This document shows, piece by piece, positions 40,381-50,907 of a DNA stretch of 64,000 nt. Source of the DNA: Gammaproteobacteria bacterium (GTDB taxonomy: Bacteria > Pseudomonadota > Gammaproteobacteria > Pseudomonadales > Pseudohongiellaceae). Under the pieces are notes generated by a model. It was not told the origin of the DNA, made no database searches, and saw only the letters and a program-made list of their open reading frames with translations. Every line of letters starts with the position of its first letter. The stretch's first letter is position 1. The translations under genes were made by a program, and so were the position numbers. The DNA is taken from positions 21,580-85,579 of the forward strand of contig JAFMKB010000004.1 in assembly GCA_017853205.1 (NCBI GenBank). The letters run 5' to 3'.

Positions 40381-41697
40381 CTAATGTTCGATCTGGCTGC
40401 CGCGGAGTGAGACCCAGTAGAAGAAGAGTCCAGAGGCGATTATTGCCAAGCCGAAGAGCGCTTCGACTGGACGATTAAGCATAACGAACCCAAGGGTCCA
40501 TCCTGTGAGACCTAAAAATATGAGCGGCGGTAAGGGGTACAGAAAGGTTTTGTAGGGCCGCGGCAGGTTGGGCTGGCGCCAGCGGAGGACGAAAATACTC
40601 GAAACCGTCGCGAAATTATTAATCGCGAGCGTAAAGCCAGAAAACACCAATACGGATTCGAATGTCGACGAAAAGATAAAGACCAAGGTGATTATTCCCT
40701 GTGCGTAAATTGCGATCGAGGGGACTCCGTGCGCGTTAGTCTTGCCAAGAGCGCTCAGCAGTGGAAAGTCTTCTCCGATCATCTGAATTACGCGCGGGCC
40801 TGCCATCACCATGGCGCTGACCGTCGAGATCAATAGCATGGCAAGCACAATGCCGGTGAAGCGCCCGCCCGCAGTGCCGAATGCTGCCTCTGCAGCGATA
40901 TACCCCACCTCGACTTCTCCTGTCATGCTGTCCATAGGCGCCGCATATAAGAATGCGAAATTTAGCGCGACATACATTAGCGTTACGATGACGGTGCCCG
41001 CTAACAATATGCCCGGCAATGTCCGCTGTGGATTCTCCATTTCGCTGCTCAGATACGTGGCCGCATTCCAACCCGCAAATGCATAGCTCACATAGATTAG
41101 CGATACGGCAAACTCCCCAGAGGTGAGCACGCCAAAATCACCGCTTCGCGGGAAAAATTCAACGGGCTGAGGGGTGTCGACGAGCACGATCGCAGCGATA
41201 ACGAACGCAAAAATGATTAGGACCTTGAGTAACGTGAAAACTAGCTGAAGGCCTCCGCTGTTTCGTCGATTAGTAGCATGCACAACGCTCAGCGCGATAA
41301 CGAGGCTGGCGGCGATAAGGCGTTCGCCCCAAGGGCCCGCGAAATCAGGAAAAATCGAGAGCATGTAAGCGGCGAATGTCATCGCTGCAAGTGCGGTCGG
41401 CCCCGCGAAGCCTATTGTCGAGGATATCCATCCAGAGACGAATCCTGCGGCCGGATGGTAAATGCGACTCAAAAAGTTGTACTCGCCCCCGGACCTCGGC
41501 AGTGCCGCACCGAGTTCGGCATAGGTCATAGCGCCGCAGACGGCGATCAATCCCCCTACCGCCCAGAGCATTAACAGGGCAAAGCCCGATTGAATGTCGA
41601 GAAGCTGAAATCCGAGGCTGGTAAACACGCCTGTGCCGACCATATTAGCGACGACGACGGCGGTAACGGTAGTGAAGCGAAACTTATCTGCAGCCAT
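40381..41697 (-). CDS. APC family amino acid permease
   Basis: ADKFRFTTVTAVVVANMVGTGVFTSLGFQL; YAELGAALPRSGGEYNFLSRIY. Confidence 0.93.
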   Translation of the reverse strand: MAADKFRFTTVTAVVVANMVGTGVFTSLGFQLLDIQSGFALLMLWAVGGLIAVCGAMTYAELGAALPRSGGEYNFLSRIYHPAAGFVSGWISSTIGFAGPTALAAMTFAAYMLSIFPDFAGPWGERLIAASLVIALSVVHATNRRNSGGLQLVFTLLKVLIIFAFVIAAIVLVDTPQPVEFFPRSGDFGVLTSGEFAVSLIYVSYAFAGWNAATYLSSEMENPQRTLPGILLAGTVIVTLMYVALNFAFLYAAPMDSMTGEVEVGYIAAEAAFGTAGGRFTGIVLAMLLISTVSAMVMAGPRVIQMIGEDFPLLSALGKTNAHGVPSIAIYAQGIITLVFIFSSTFESVLVFSGFTLAINNFATVSSIFVLRWRQPNLPRPYKTFLYPLPPLIFLGLTGWTLGFVMLNRPVEALFGLAIIASGLFFYWVSLRGSQIEH

Positions 41698-41999
41698 AGA
41701 TGAGTGGATCTCGTTAACCAAATAGAGCTGCAGCAGGTGGGCATTGCAGCGCAGTGTGTGTCCCGTGGACTCGGCATTATGGCGTTCCCTAGAGGGCGAG
41801 TCCATCGCTCAGTTAATTAGAGTGAGGCGCGCAAAATGCTTTGATTTGATCTTAATAAATTGGATAATGCTCTCGATAACTATATGAATATAATAATTAT
41901 TATTTTATTAGTTAGAATAAAACCCAAAAAATCAATTCGATTTATAAATAATTTTAATCCAAGTAACTAAGCAAGCACTCATTCTACAAGGGAAGAGAT

Positions 42000-44948
42000 A
42001 TGACCATTTTCACCAAACGTCCAATAGCGGCGAGTGTCGCGAGCGCGATGTTGTTAAGTGCAGTAAGCACTCAGATTTTCGCGCAGCAGGAAATAGACGA
42101 GATCGTCGTTGTTGGGTCTCAGATTCGCGGCGCACAAATAAGCGATGCGCTGCCCGTCTCAGTGATGAACGAGCTCGATATCGAAGCCTTGGGTGTCAAT
42201 TCCGGCGACGAACTTCTCGAGTTTATGGCTGAGCAGGGCCAGAACTTTTTCAGCGAATCAGAAAATATCTCGGGCGGCGTTAACTCTGCCCGCGGTGATA
42301 TCGGTGCGTTCAATCTTCGCAATTTGGGCACGGGAAACACGCTGGTACTTTTGAACGGACGTCGCGTGGTTAACTCCGCTGCCTACCAAACCGAATCGGT
42401 AGGCGGAAGCTTCGTGCCGGTTAACACAGTGAATGTTCAGTCTATCCCCGTTACAGGCCTACGCCGAACCGAAGTGCTTCGCGAAGGCGCCTCGGCGATT
42501 TATGGCGCAGACGCGGTTGCCGGCGTTGTTAACTATGTCATGAAGAATGACTTTGATGGGCTCAATATTAGCCTCCGTGCGGATAGCTATGAGAGCATCG
42601 GGCGCGACGATGAGCGCCTCACAGTGGAGTGGGGTACTAATTTCAATCAGGAGCGCACGAACGTCGGTGCGAGTTTTAACTTCTTTCAGCGTGATCGTGT
42701 TAACTCACAGGATGACCCGCGCTGGGCCGATAGCGATTTTCGAGACCGAGTGGGAGATAACGAGTTTAATACAACTGTATTTCGCAATGACAGCGCAAAC
42801 TCTGGGTATGGGCAATACGACGTGCGCCCCAGTGTATCGAGCAATGGTCTTCGTAATGTGATTACTGACAGTGCCGGTGAGTTCGAAACCTACCCTGTAG
42901 GTGACAGCCGTTGTGAATACACCATCAATGATGAGGTCTGTGGCGCAGTCGACGGGCAGGGAACGTATCGCTATAACCTAAACGAGAACCGCGACCTCTA
43001 CTCTGAGCTTGAACGCAGCAACCTCTACGCTTACTTGAATCATGATTTCGACAACGGCATGGAAGGGTTCGGTGAGTTCAGCTGGTATAACTCAGACACC
43101 AATACGATTCGTCATCCCTCGTCGCGGTCGAGTGCAGTGGCTAAATTCCGAATGGCGGGCGATGCCTACTATAATCCGCTCGGACCTTGCACTTCGCCGA
43201 ATCGTCTTCCAGAGAGCGTTATCGGCACTGGCGTATCTTGCGATGGACTGCAACTCGAACTAGATAATTACCGTTTTACTCAAGTGCCACGTATCGTCGA
43301 TGTGTCCGGCGATACCTATCGTTTGCTCGCGGGCCTTCGTGGCGAAGTGGGGACTTGGTTCTGGGAAGGTGCTTACACCTGGTCTCGTGCCGACCGCGAG
43401 GACATCACGCGCAATCGCGTTAGTAACCAGCTTATGACCGAGGCGCTTAACGACACGACATCGGCAGGCTTCAATCCCTTTGCACCGACGACCGGCAGCA
43501 ATATTGAACGAGCGCTGGTTGACGTTGTCCGCAAGAACGAGCAAGAGCTTTCGATGATCGACTTTAAAATGTCGAGTAGCGACGTTTTCGATTTGCCAGC
43601 CGGCTCCGTCGGCATGGTTGTCGGCTTTGAGTACCGTGATGAGTCTTTTATTGACGACCGCGACCCACGCTTAGACGGGACTATTCAATTCACCGACGTT
43701 TCGGGCAATACGTTCCCGTTCATCTCGGACGTTGCGAACTCAAGCCCGACAGCCGACAGTAGCGGCGATCGTCAGGTTACTTCGCTCTATAGCGAGCTGC
43801 AAATTCCTGTTCTGAGCAATCTCGATGTTCAGCTTGCAGCCCGTTACGAAGATTTCTCTGATGTGGGAAGCACTACGGTGAGTAAGGTTGCGTTTGGTTA
43901 TCGTCCATTCGAGCCTGTGTTGATTCGCGGCTCTTGGTCCGAAGCCTTCCGCGCGCCAAATCTCGTGACTATAAACGAGGCGCAGGTCGCTCGTTCGAAT
44001 ACACGCAACGACTTCGGTTGTCTCGTGGTCGACCCTGACGAAACAGTGCTCGATTGCAACTACGGCATGCAACGTACAGCTGCGGGAAGCAAATCTCTCA
44101 GGCCAGAAACGTCAGATAACTATTCTCTCGGTCTCGTGTTTGAGCCAGTCGAAGGTCTCACTATTACTTACGACAAGTGGTCGATAGAAAAGTCAGACAC
44201 GATTGGCTTATTCGGTGAGGAAAATCACATCGCACTCGACCTGCTGCGTCGTCTAAGCGCCGGCACGAGCAACTGCGCCGCCGTCGCCACAAACCCAGCG
44301 GTTGTTCGTGATACGGATATTCCTACCGATTCTTTGCCACTATTCGCAGCGGCAGGGCTTTGTCCATTTGGCGAAGTCGCTCGAGTCGATGACGACTACA
44401 CAAACCTAGACAAGCGCACCGTTGAAGGCACTGACATCGGGATCTACTACGACGTAGAAACCGCGCTCGGCGATTTCGGTTTCCGCTATGTCGGAACATT
44501 TATGGACAAGTATGAGCAAGAGGCGGGTGGTCAAGCGGCTGAGCTCGTCGCAGCGCAGGCGGCGGGGGCATTGCCCGCCTCTGTGCCTGTTGTCGGCTTT
44601 GCAAGTCTCATTGGCCAGAATGGCAATCCAGAGCGCAAAGACACCGTGCGTGCCAGCTGGAGCAAAGGCGATTGGGCGGTTCGTATGACCGGTCTTCGAT
44701 ACGGCGATTTCGTTCAGTTGCTCTCCAATGGGCAGGTCTTCCCAATTCCAGAGATGACCACGTTTAACCTGTCGGTCGATTACAATTTCAGCATGATCGG
44801 CGATATCGATAGCCGAATTCGATTAGGTATGAATAACGTACAGGATGAACGCGCGCCGCTTGCAGATGACTCATTCGGTTACTTTGCCGATCAGCACCGC
44901 GATCTTGGCCGGTACTACTATGTAGACCTGCGCTTCCGCCTGCTATAG
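42000..44948 (+). CDS. TonB-dependent receptor
   Basis: EEIVVVGSQIRGAQISDALPVSV, LRRTEVLREGASAIYGADAVAGVVNYVMKNDFDG, C-terminal FRLL. Confidence 0.96.
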   Translation: MTIFTKRPIAASVASAMLLSAVSTQIFAQQEIDEIVVVGSQIRGAQISDALPVSVMNELDIEALGVNSGDELLEFMAEQGQNFFSESENISGGVNSARGDIGAFNLRNLGTGNTLVLLNGRRVVNSAAYQTESVGGSFVPVNTVNVQSIPVTGLRRTEVLREGASAIYGADAVAGVVNYVMKNDFDGLNISLRADSYESIGRDDERLTVEWGTNFNQERTNVGASFNFFQRDRVNSQDDPRWADSDFRDRVGDNEFNTTVFRNDSANSGYGQYDVRPSVSSNGLRNVITDSAGEFETYPVGDSRCEYTINDEVCGAVDGQGTYRYNLNENRDLYSELERSNLYAYLNHDFDNGMEGFGEFSWYNSDTNTIRHPSSRSSAVAKFRMAGDAYYNPLGPCTSPNRLPESVIGTGVSCDGLQLELDNYRFTQVPRIVDVSGDTYRLLAGLRGEVGTWFWEGAYTWSRADREDITRNRVSNQLMTEALNDTTSAGFNPFAPTTGSNIERALVDVVRKNEQELSMIDFKMSSSDVFDLPAGSVGMVVGFEYRDESFIDDRDPRLDGTIQFTDVSGNTFPFISDVANSSPTADSSGDRQVTSLYSELQIPVLSNLDVQLAARYEDFSDVGSTTVSKVAFGYRPFEPVLIRGSWSEAFRAPNLVTINEAQVARSNTRNDFGCLVVDPDETVLDCNYGMQRTAAGSKSLRPETSDNYSLGLVFEPVEGLTITYDKWSIEKSDTIGLFGEENHIALDLLRRLSAGTSNCAAVATNPAVVRDTDIPTDSLPLFAAAGLCPFGEVARVDDDYTNLDKRTVEGTDIGIYYDVETALGDFGFRYVGTFMDKYEQEAGGQAAELVAAQAAGALPASVPVVGFASLIGQNGNPERKDTVRASWSKGDWAVRMTGLRYGDFVQLLSNGQVFPIPEMTTFNLSVDYNFSMIGDIDSRIRLGMNNVQDERAPLADDSFGYFADQHRDLGRYYYVDLRFRLL

Positions 44949-44977
44949 TCTCGGGTGTGAAGTCAGTGCTAGAGAAG

Positions 44978-45003
44978 AAGGAGCCTGCTGGCTCCTTTTT
45001 TTA
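44978..45003 (+). terminator. Rho-independent terminator
   Basis: AAGGAGCC-TGCT-GGCTCCTTTTTTT. Confidence 0.88.
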
Positions 45004-45121
45004 TGCAAGTCTATTTGCAGCGACTACCAACTGAAATTGAAAGAAGTCGCTCACGCTGCTCAGGTTGTGAAAGTTAGGAAAGTTAGCACGATAAGAAAGG
45101 TTATTAAGGAGAAGCCAAATT

Positions 45122-46336
45122 ATGTCCACCTCAAAGCGGATATCTCACGTGGGCATGTTACTGAACTCTAGCATTTGCCGGCGGTCTTTGAGGACATTGC
45201 TGAAGGTAACCGCGGCAACAATCGCGTTATCGAGTGGCTCGGTGATGGCTGGTTTCTGCGAGTCTGAAAGTGCGTTGATCGATGATAACTTTAGCGGCGG
45301 CAATCTTGGTGTCTGCGAGTTTACTTCATCCAACTCTGCTAGCTTTACAATCACCCCTGAAGACGCTCCTCCGATTAATCCGAGCGCATGGTATTCATTT
45401 CGAGTCAGCCCTAAAAGGGAGGAGCCGATACAATTAATTCTTACTTTTGTTGACGGGAATGCTCGGTACTGGCCAAAGATAAGTTCGGATGGTGAAACGT
45501 GGCGAAGACTTGATGAGTCACAGGTCGATATAAGCGACGATCGAAGCAGGATGGCCATTGCTCTGGCTAAAAGCCGCACTCCACTTTTCGTCTCAGCGCA
45601 AGAGCTCTTTGTTAATGATGATTACGAGAGATGGATGCATAGCCTCGCTGAGCATCCTGAGGTAATGAGCCGTACGTTGGGTCGTAGTATCCAAGGCCGT
45701 CCCATTCAGGCGTTAATTACCGCACCGAAATCTGAGGTGGTGTATTTTTTTGGGCGTCAACACCCACCAGAAATCACCGGCGGTCTTGCGATGCAGAGTT
45801 TCATAGATGAAGTGTTTAGTGACAGTGATTTGGCTAAAGAATTTCGTGCGCGATTTATGCTGGTGCTAGTGCCGCTGATCAATCCTGACGGTGTTGCCGC
45901 GGGACACTGGCGTCATAATATGGGTGGACGTGATCTCAATCGAGACTGGGGGCCTTTCACGCAGCCCGAAATTCAGAGTGTTAAACGTTTAATCGACGAA
46001 CTTGATGATGCCGGTATAGCGCCTAAGTTGATGCTCGACTTTCATTCTACGCAGCGGAGTCGTTTCTATACTCAGATGCCAGAAGACTTTGATGAAGAAT
46101 TAGACTTTGCCCGCGATTGGCTAGACCGCGCTCGCCTGCGTATGCCCGATTTTGATTTTCTTTATGACCCACGCAAACCTTCGGGGCAAGAAAATACGAA
46201 GAATTATTTCTATGCGACGTATCATATCCCGGCGATAACTTACGAGATTGGAGACGAGGTTGACCGCGCAGAGTTACGCCGGACCTCTCCGATCTTCGCC
46301 CAAGAAATGATGCGAGTAATGCTCGAGCGCGATTAA
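45122..46336 (+). CDS. Secreted M14-family (cytosolic carboxypeptidase-like) metallopeptidase
   Basis: FFGRQHPPEITGG zinc motif, LVPLINPDGVAAGHWRHNMGGRDLNRDW, DFHST. Confidence 0.9.
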   Translation: MSTSKRISHVGMLLNSSICRRSLRTLLKVTAATIALSSGSVMAGFCESESALIDDNFSGGNLGVCEFTSSNSASFTITPEDAPPINPSAWYSFRVSPKREEPIQLILTFVDGNARYWPKISSDGETWRRLDESQVDISDDRSRMAIALAKSRTPLFVSAQELFVNDDYERWMHSLAEHPEVMSRTLGRSIQGRPIQALITAPKSEVVYFFGRQHPPEITGGLAMQSFIDEVFSDSDLAKEFRARFMLVLVPLINPDGVAAGHWRHNMGGRDLNRDWGPFTQPEIQSVKRLIDELDDAGIAPKLMLDFHSTQRSRFYTQMPEDFDEELDFARDWLDRARLRMPDFDFLYDPRKPSGQENTKNYFYATYHIPAITYEIGDEVDRAELRRTSPIFAQEMMRVMLERD

Positions 46337-46357
46337 AGGATAGAGGAAAGCAACAAA

Positions 46358-47191
46358 GTGATGGGCCAGAAAAATACGAGGAACGGATTTATGCGTAGTT
46401 CGAAGCGATTGTTGGTTGTGGGCGTGTTTTTGTGCTCGGTAGTTCCCGCTCTTTCGGCCCAGACGGTAGAAATAAAAAGTCTCGATAACCCTGAGCCTGC
46501 GCAAGTGCTCTTCGTGGGTAACAGCTACTTTTACTACAACGACAGTCTCCATAACCATGTGAATAGGCTCGTGCAGGCACAGAATATAGATCTCGCCGAA
46601 CGGATAGCGTATAAATCTGCAACGATTGGCGGTGCGTCTTTAAGTCACCACGATGTAGCCGCCCATCTCGAACCCGGACGGTTGGGGTTGGATACACCGT
46701 TTGATCTCGTGATTCTTCAAGGGGGAAGCGGCGAGCCGCTGCGCGAATCACGCCGCCGTGTATTCGCGCAAACCGCTGGACAACTTAGCGCAGTCATTCG
46801 CGAAACCGGTGCCGAAGTAGCACTCTACATGACGCCGGCTTATTCGAGTGTGCACGCGCGTTATGACCCGGCTATGATCGACAAAATTTCGTCGCTGTAC
46901 ATCGATGTCGCCAACGAAATAGGTGCGCTGGTAATCCCTGTAGGCCTCGCCTTTGAAGAAGCTTATAAGCGTCGGCCAGAGATGGTTCTACATAAATTCT
47001 TTGACGGTAGTCACCCAGAGCTAGAGGGTACTTACCTTGCGGCCTGTGTCGTTTTTGCCACACTTTATGGCCAGTCTCCAGTCGGGAATAGTTATACTTA
47101 TTTTGGCGAAATTGATGAGCAGGATGCACTCTTTTTGCAGCAGGTTGCACAGGATGTGGTCGTCGATTTCTTCGGGCGCGAAAAGCAATAA
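46358..47191 (+). CDS. SGNH/GDSL-hydrolase-like secreted protein
   Basis: VLFVGNSYFYYNDSL; FDLVILQGGSGEPL; LHKFFDGSHPELEGTYLAACV. Confidence 0.75.
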   Translation: MMGQKNTRNGFMRSSKRLLVVGVFLCSVVPALSAQTVEIKSLDNPEPAQVLFVGNSYFYYNDSLHNHVNRLVQAQNIDLAERIAYKSATIGGASLSHHDVAAHLEPGRLGLDTPFDLVILQGGSGEPLRESRRRVFAQTAGQLSAVIRETGAEVALYMTPAYSSVHARYDPAMIDKISSLYIDVANEIGALVIPVGLAFEEAYKRRPEMVLHKFFDGSHPELEGTYLAACVVFATLYGQSPVGNSYTYFGEIDEQDALFLQQVAQDVVVDFFGREKQ

Positions 47192-47215
47192 AATTTACCT
47201 CTCTAAGGACGAAGC

Positions 47216-48193
47216 ATGAAAACTAAAATAACAGAACTATTCAATATTGAGCACCCGATCATCCAGGGCGGCATGCATTATGTCGGTTTTGCAGAACTTG
47301 CAGCAGCGGTATCGGAGGCAGGTGGACTCGGCATTATTACCGGGCTTACGCAGAAAACTCCGGAGGCTCTCGCACAAGAAATAGCAAAAGCTCGCGCGCT
47401 TACGAGCAAGCCTATCGGTGTAAACCTTACCTTCCTGCCTTCGATTAATACGCCCGACTACCCTGGTTATGTAAAGGCAATAATCGAAGGAGGTGTCACT
47501 GTCGTTGAAACCGCTGGCAGAAATCCTGTGCAGGTAATGCCTGCATTGAAAGAGGCTGGTATCAAAGTCATTCACAAATGCACGTCAGTACGGCATGCAC
47601 TAAAGGCACAGGAAATTGGTTGTGACGCAGTATCTGTAGATGGGTTTGAGTGCGGTGGCCATCCAGGCGAGGACGACATTCCCAATATGATTCTACTTCC
47701 ACGTGCCGCCGATGAGTTGGAGATCCCCTTTGTAGCCTCCGGTGGTCAAGCTGATGCTCGTTCGCTTGTCGCGTCACTTTCTATGGGAGCTGAAGGTATC
47801 AACATGGGCACGCGTTTTATTGCTACTAAGGAAGCGCCCGTGCACGAAAACGTGAAGCAGGCGATTGTGAATGCGTCTGAACTTGATACGCGATTAATTA
47901 TGCGTCCGTTACGCAACACCGAGCGTGTTTTGAATAACGAAGCTGTAGAGCGACTCATAGCCAAGGAAAAGGCGCTCGGTGACTCAATAAAGTTTGACGA
48001 CATTCATGACGAAGTCGCTGGCGTGTACCCAAAAATAATGCTCGAAGGTGACATGGAGATCGGTGCGTGGTCCTGTGGAATGGTAGCCGGCCTCATTTAC
48101 GATATACCTACCTGTAAAGAGCTAATCGATAGGATCATGTCAGAAGCTGATGAGATTATCAGTCAGCGCTTAGCAGGTATCCTCAGAGGCTAG
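47216..48193 (+). CDS. Nitronate monooxygenase family protein
   Basis: IEHPIIQGGMHYVGFAELAAAVSEAGGLGIITGL; GCDAVSVDGFECGGHPGEDD. Confidence 0.95.
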   Translation: MKTKITELFNIEHPIIQGGMHYVGFAELAAAVSEAGGLGIITGLTQKTPEALAQEIAKARALTSKPIGVNLTFLPSINTPDYPGYVKAIIEGGVTVVETAGRNPVQVMPALKEAGIKVIHKCTSVRHALKAQEIGCDAVSVDGFECGGHPGEDDIPNMILLPRAADELEIPFVASGGQADARSLVASLSMGAEGINMGTRFIATKEAPVHENVKQAIVNASELDTRLIMRPLRNTERVLNNEAVERLIAKEKALGDSIKFDDIHDEVAGVYPKIMLEGDMEIGAWSCGMVAGLIYDIPTCKELIDRIMSEADEIISQRLAGILRG

Positions 48194-48256
48194 AAAACTC
48201 GAACGTCTGTTATTCGCGTCTTACAGGGTGCCTAAATGGTTTAGATCCTCTATCCA

Positions 48257-48279
48257 CATTGGGTCTCTGAGACCTAATG
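48257..48279. promoter_or_regulatory. Near-perfect 23-bp palindrome upstream of RND operon
   Basis: CATTGGGTCTCTGAGACCTAATG, one mismatched pair (G/T). Confidence 0.5.
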
Positions 48280-48322
48280 TAAGCAGGTACTGACGCGAAT
48301 CAATACCATTACTTTTCTTCAT

Positions 48323-48364
48323 GATAACTTAAGGTCGCCTTAAGGAAAGCCCTCTAAAGTTATC
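48323..48364. promoter_or_regulatory. Overlapping inverted repeats upstream of RND operon
   Basis: CTTAAGG-TCG-CCTTAAG inside/overlapping GATAACTT...AAGTTATC. Confidence 0.45.
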
Positions 48365-48421
48365 AAGCCTATTTTTCATGGTGGCTGATACCCAACAGCT
48401 CGAACAACGTGGAAACTTATT

Positions 48422-49747
48422 TTGTCTATTCTCTCGATTAGCCCGAAGAAACACTCGGTGCATTTACACTTTATTAAGAAGAGTCTGTCTCACGTATCGG
48501 TTCTACTGATCTTATTGGCCATCTCGCCAGCGATGACTTTGGGGCAGTCGGAGGTACACACCCATGAGGAACTGGCTCGAAGCGACGAGCTTACCTTCGA
48601 TATTTTGGTGTCAGCTGCTATGGAGCAATCATCCGAGATGCTGTCACTTGCATCGATAAAGAATCAAGCGGAGGCCTATGCCGATGCAAGTGACGGTATT
48701 CTTCCAGGACAATACACCTGGAGGGCCCTTGTGTTTGATGACGGTGCGACCGATAAGCGAGGCATTCGTGAAACAGAAATGGGGATCGATATAGGTCTTT
48801 GGAGACGCGGTGAAAAAAGCGCTGCCAAATTATTAAGCGCATCTTACGGTAACCGTGTCGACGTGTTTGATCGCTACCTGCGATGGTTGAGTTCCGGACG
48901 TGTTCGCCAAGCCTTGGCGGAGCTCGGTGACGCCGACAACGCGTTTGCAGGAGAGCAAGAAATAACAGAGAACTTGAATGCAATTGTAGACGTCGTATCA
49001 GCGCTGCTTTCTGAGGGTGCTGTGGCTGAAGCGGATCTTCTGCGTGTTCAAGCCGAAGTACTTGATCAGGAAATAAGAGTTCTCGATGCTCAAGCCGCGC
49101 TCGTAGATGCTGAACGTAACTATCAATTAATTACGGGCCTTGCACTACGACCATCAACTAATTTAGTTGAACCTGTTCCTTATTTGGGACGTGAAGATTC
49201 GCACTTGGACGTCGCTAGAGACCACCCATTATTACAAATGCTGAATCAAAAAGTTGAGATTTCTAAAGGGGGTGCCGAGCGAATTCGATTTAATGCGCGT
49301 AACCGCACTACCGTCAGCGTTGGCGTTCGGCGCGAAGAAGCTGGCGCCATGGTGCCTAATACAGACACAGTATCTATTGGTATTTCGGTACCTCTCGGCG
49401 GAAAGAGACAGTCTCGCCCTCAAGTAGAAGATGCATTAAGTGTTGCTGCCGATGCTGAGGTATCTCTTCATCAAGCGCGACGAAGTTTGCAGTCGAGTCT
49501 CCATGAAGCAGCTCATCAATTGAGTGTTATTACCGAAGCGTTGTCCTTGAATAGTCGTCGGAAGACGCTGGCTGAACGACGTGTTGCGATGACTCTGGCC
49601 GCTTTTGAGGAAGGTGAAGTTAACTTGGAGGAAGTGTTAAGGGTGAGAAGAGCGCTTTCTTCTATTGATCGTGAGATCAATTCTTTGGAAGCAGAAAAAA
49701 TTAGGCGGGTCGGTGAGTACAGGCAAGCACAAGGAGACACGCTATGA
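48422..49747 (+). CDS. TolC family outer membrane protein of HME-RND system
   Basis: Long helical OEP pattern; ATGA overlap with the downstream adaptor. Confidence 0.85.
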   Translation: MSILSISPKKHSVHLHFIKKSLSHVSVLLILLAISPAMTLGQSEVHTHEELARSDELTFDILVSAAMEQSSEMLSLASIKNQAEAYADASDGILPGQYTWRALVFDDGATDKRGIRETEMGIDIGLWRRGEKSAAKLLSASYGNRVDVFDRYLRWLSSGRVRQALAELGDADNAFAGEQEITENLNAIVDVVSALLSEGAVAEADLLRVQAEVLDQEIRVLDAQAALVDAERNYQLITGLALRPSTNLVEPVPYLGREDSHLDVARDHPLLQMLNQKVEISKGGAERIRFNARNRTTVSVGVRREEAGAMVPNTDTVSIGISVPLGGKRQSRPQVEDALSVAADAEVSLHQARRSLQSSLHEAAHQLSVITEALSLNSRRKTLAERRVAMTLAAFEEGEVNLEEVLRVRRALSSIDREINSLEAEKIRRVGEYRQAQGDTL

Positions 49748-50907
49748 GTGTAATAGTGCAAACAATGAGAAACAAAAGTATGCGAAATTTTGTCACTGTG
49801 CGCGGTCAAGCAAATTTAGTTCGGTTAGGCGCTGCATTGCTTCTTAGCTCCTTATTAGTCTCTGAGGTCAGTGCACAACAGGCAGCCGATGCAATCGAAC
49901 TAACTCAAGAGGACGCCATCAAACTCGGTGTTCAGTTCGAATCGGTTAGGTCTATCAATGATGCGATGGGCATTGAGCTGCCCGCGCAGGTTATCGCGCC
50001 ACTCGATGAGGGTTCTCATGCTTACTCCCTCGTCGATGGCGTGATATCTGATTGGAGAGCAAGCTCAGGTGATCGTGTTTTAGAAGGGGAAATTATTGCT
50101 CGGATTGCTAGCAACGTAGCTGGTGACTTGCAAGCGCAATGGCTCGACGCTGACGCAAGTCTCAGCGCTGCGCGTTTAGAAGCGAGTCGCAGCGAAAGAC
50201 TTTTTGAAAATGGTGTCATTGCAGAAAGAAGGCTCCAGCAGGTACAACTTGCACTTGCTCATGCAGAAAGCAGGGAAGCCTCAAATAGAAGGGCGCTTGA
50301 GCAATTAGGATTTGACGCATCCTCTATCGACAGATTAGCGGAATCTAAAGCTAATCTGGGTTATGCACTGTTGCGTGCTCCAAGGGAGGGTTTATTAGTT
50401 CATCGAGCTCGCAGCGTAGGAGAGCCGGTTGGAGTGGGCGATAAGATCGCTGAATTTCAATCAAGCTCCGCGAAATGGGTATCAGTAATACTGCCTGCGG
50501 CACTTGCTGATACTTTGGGGAATAGCACTAAGCTTTCACTCATGCCAACAGGAGAAACACTGACACTTCGCGAACGCGACTATTCGATCGATCCACTGAC
50601 GCAGACTATCGAACTGTATGCTGAGTTTGATACCGAAGTGAACTATCCACTCGGCTCTTTAATCGATGTCTTTGTCTTACCTAGCGAGAGTGGCGTGCTA
50701 GTGCCAGCGTCGGCCATAGTTTACACAGAGGGTAATAACTACGTGTATGTTAAGACAGTAAACGGAGTTACACCTCGACAACTAGATTTAATTCCTATCG
50801 GCCGTGATTACTTGGTGCATTCTGGGCTAAGAGCCGGTGAGCAAATCGCTGTAAGCGGAACCGCACTGTTGAAAGGTATGCAGCTCGGGCTAGGTGGAGA
50901 CTCCTAG
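49744..50907 (+). CDS. RND efflux periplasmic adaptor (membrane fusion) subunit
   Basis: Signal peptide; GYALLRAPREGLLVHRARSVGEPVGVGDKIAEFQ; LVPASAIVYTEGNNYVYVKT. Confidence 0.9.
   Translation: MSVIVQTMRNKSMRNFVTVRGQANLVRLGAALLLSSLLVSEVSAQQAADAIELTQEDAIKLGVQFESVRSINDAMGIELPAQVIAPLDEGSHAYSLVDGVISDWRASSGDRVLEGEIIARIASNVAGDLQAQWLDADASLSAARLEASRSERLFENGVIAERRLQQVQLALAHAESREASNRRALEQLGFDASSIDRLAESKANLGYALLRAPREGLLVHRARSVGEPVGVGDKIAEFQSSSAKWVSVILPAALADTLGNSTKLSLMPTGETLTLRERDYSIDPLTQTIELYAEFDTEVNYPLGSLIDVFVLPSESGVLVPASAIVYTEGNNYVYVKTVNGVTPRQLDLIPIGRDYLVHSGLRAGEQIAVSGTALLKGMQLGLGGDS

Noticed and set aside
41860-41960. AT-rich stretch before the TonB receptor as a Fur box or origin-like element
   Set aside because: No convincing GATAATGATAATCATTATC-type match and no iterons; likely an ordinary AT-rich promoter.
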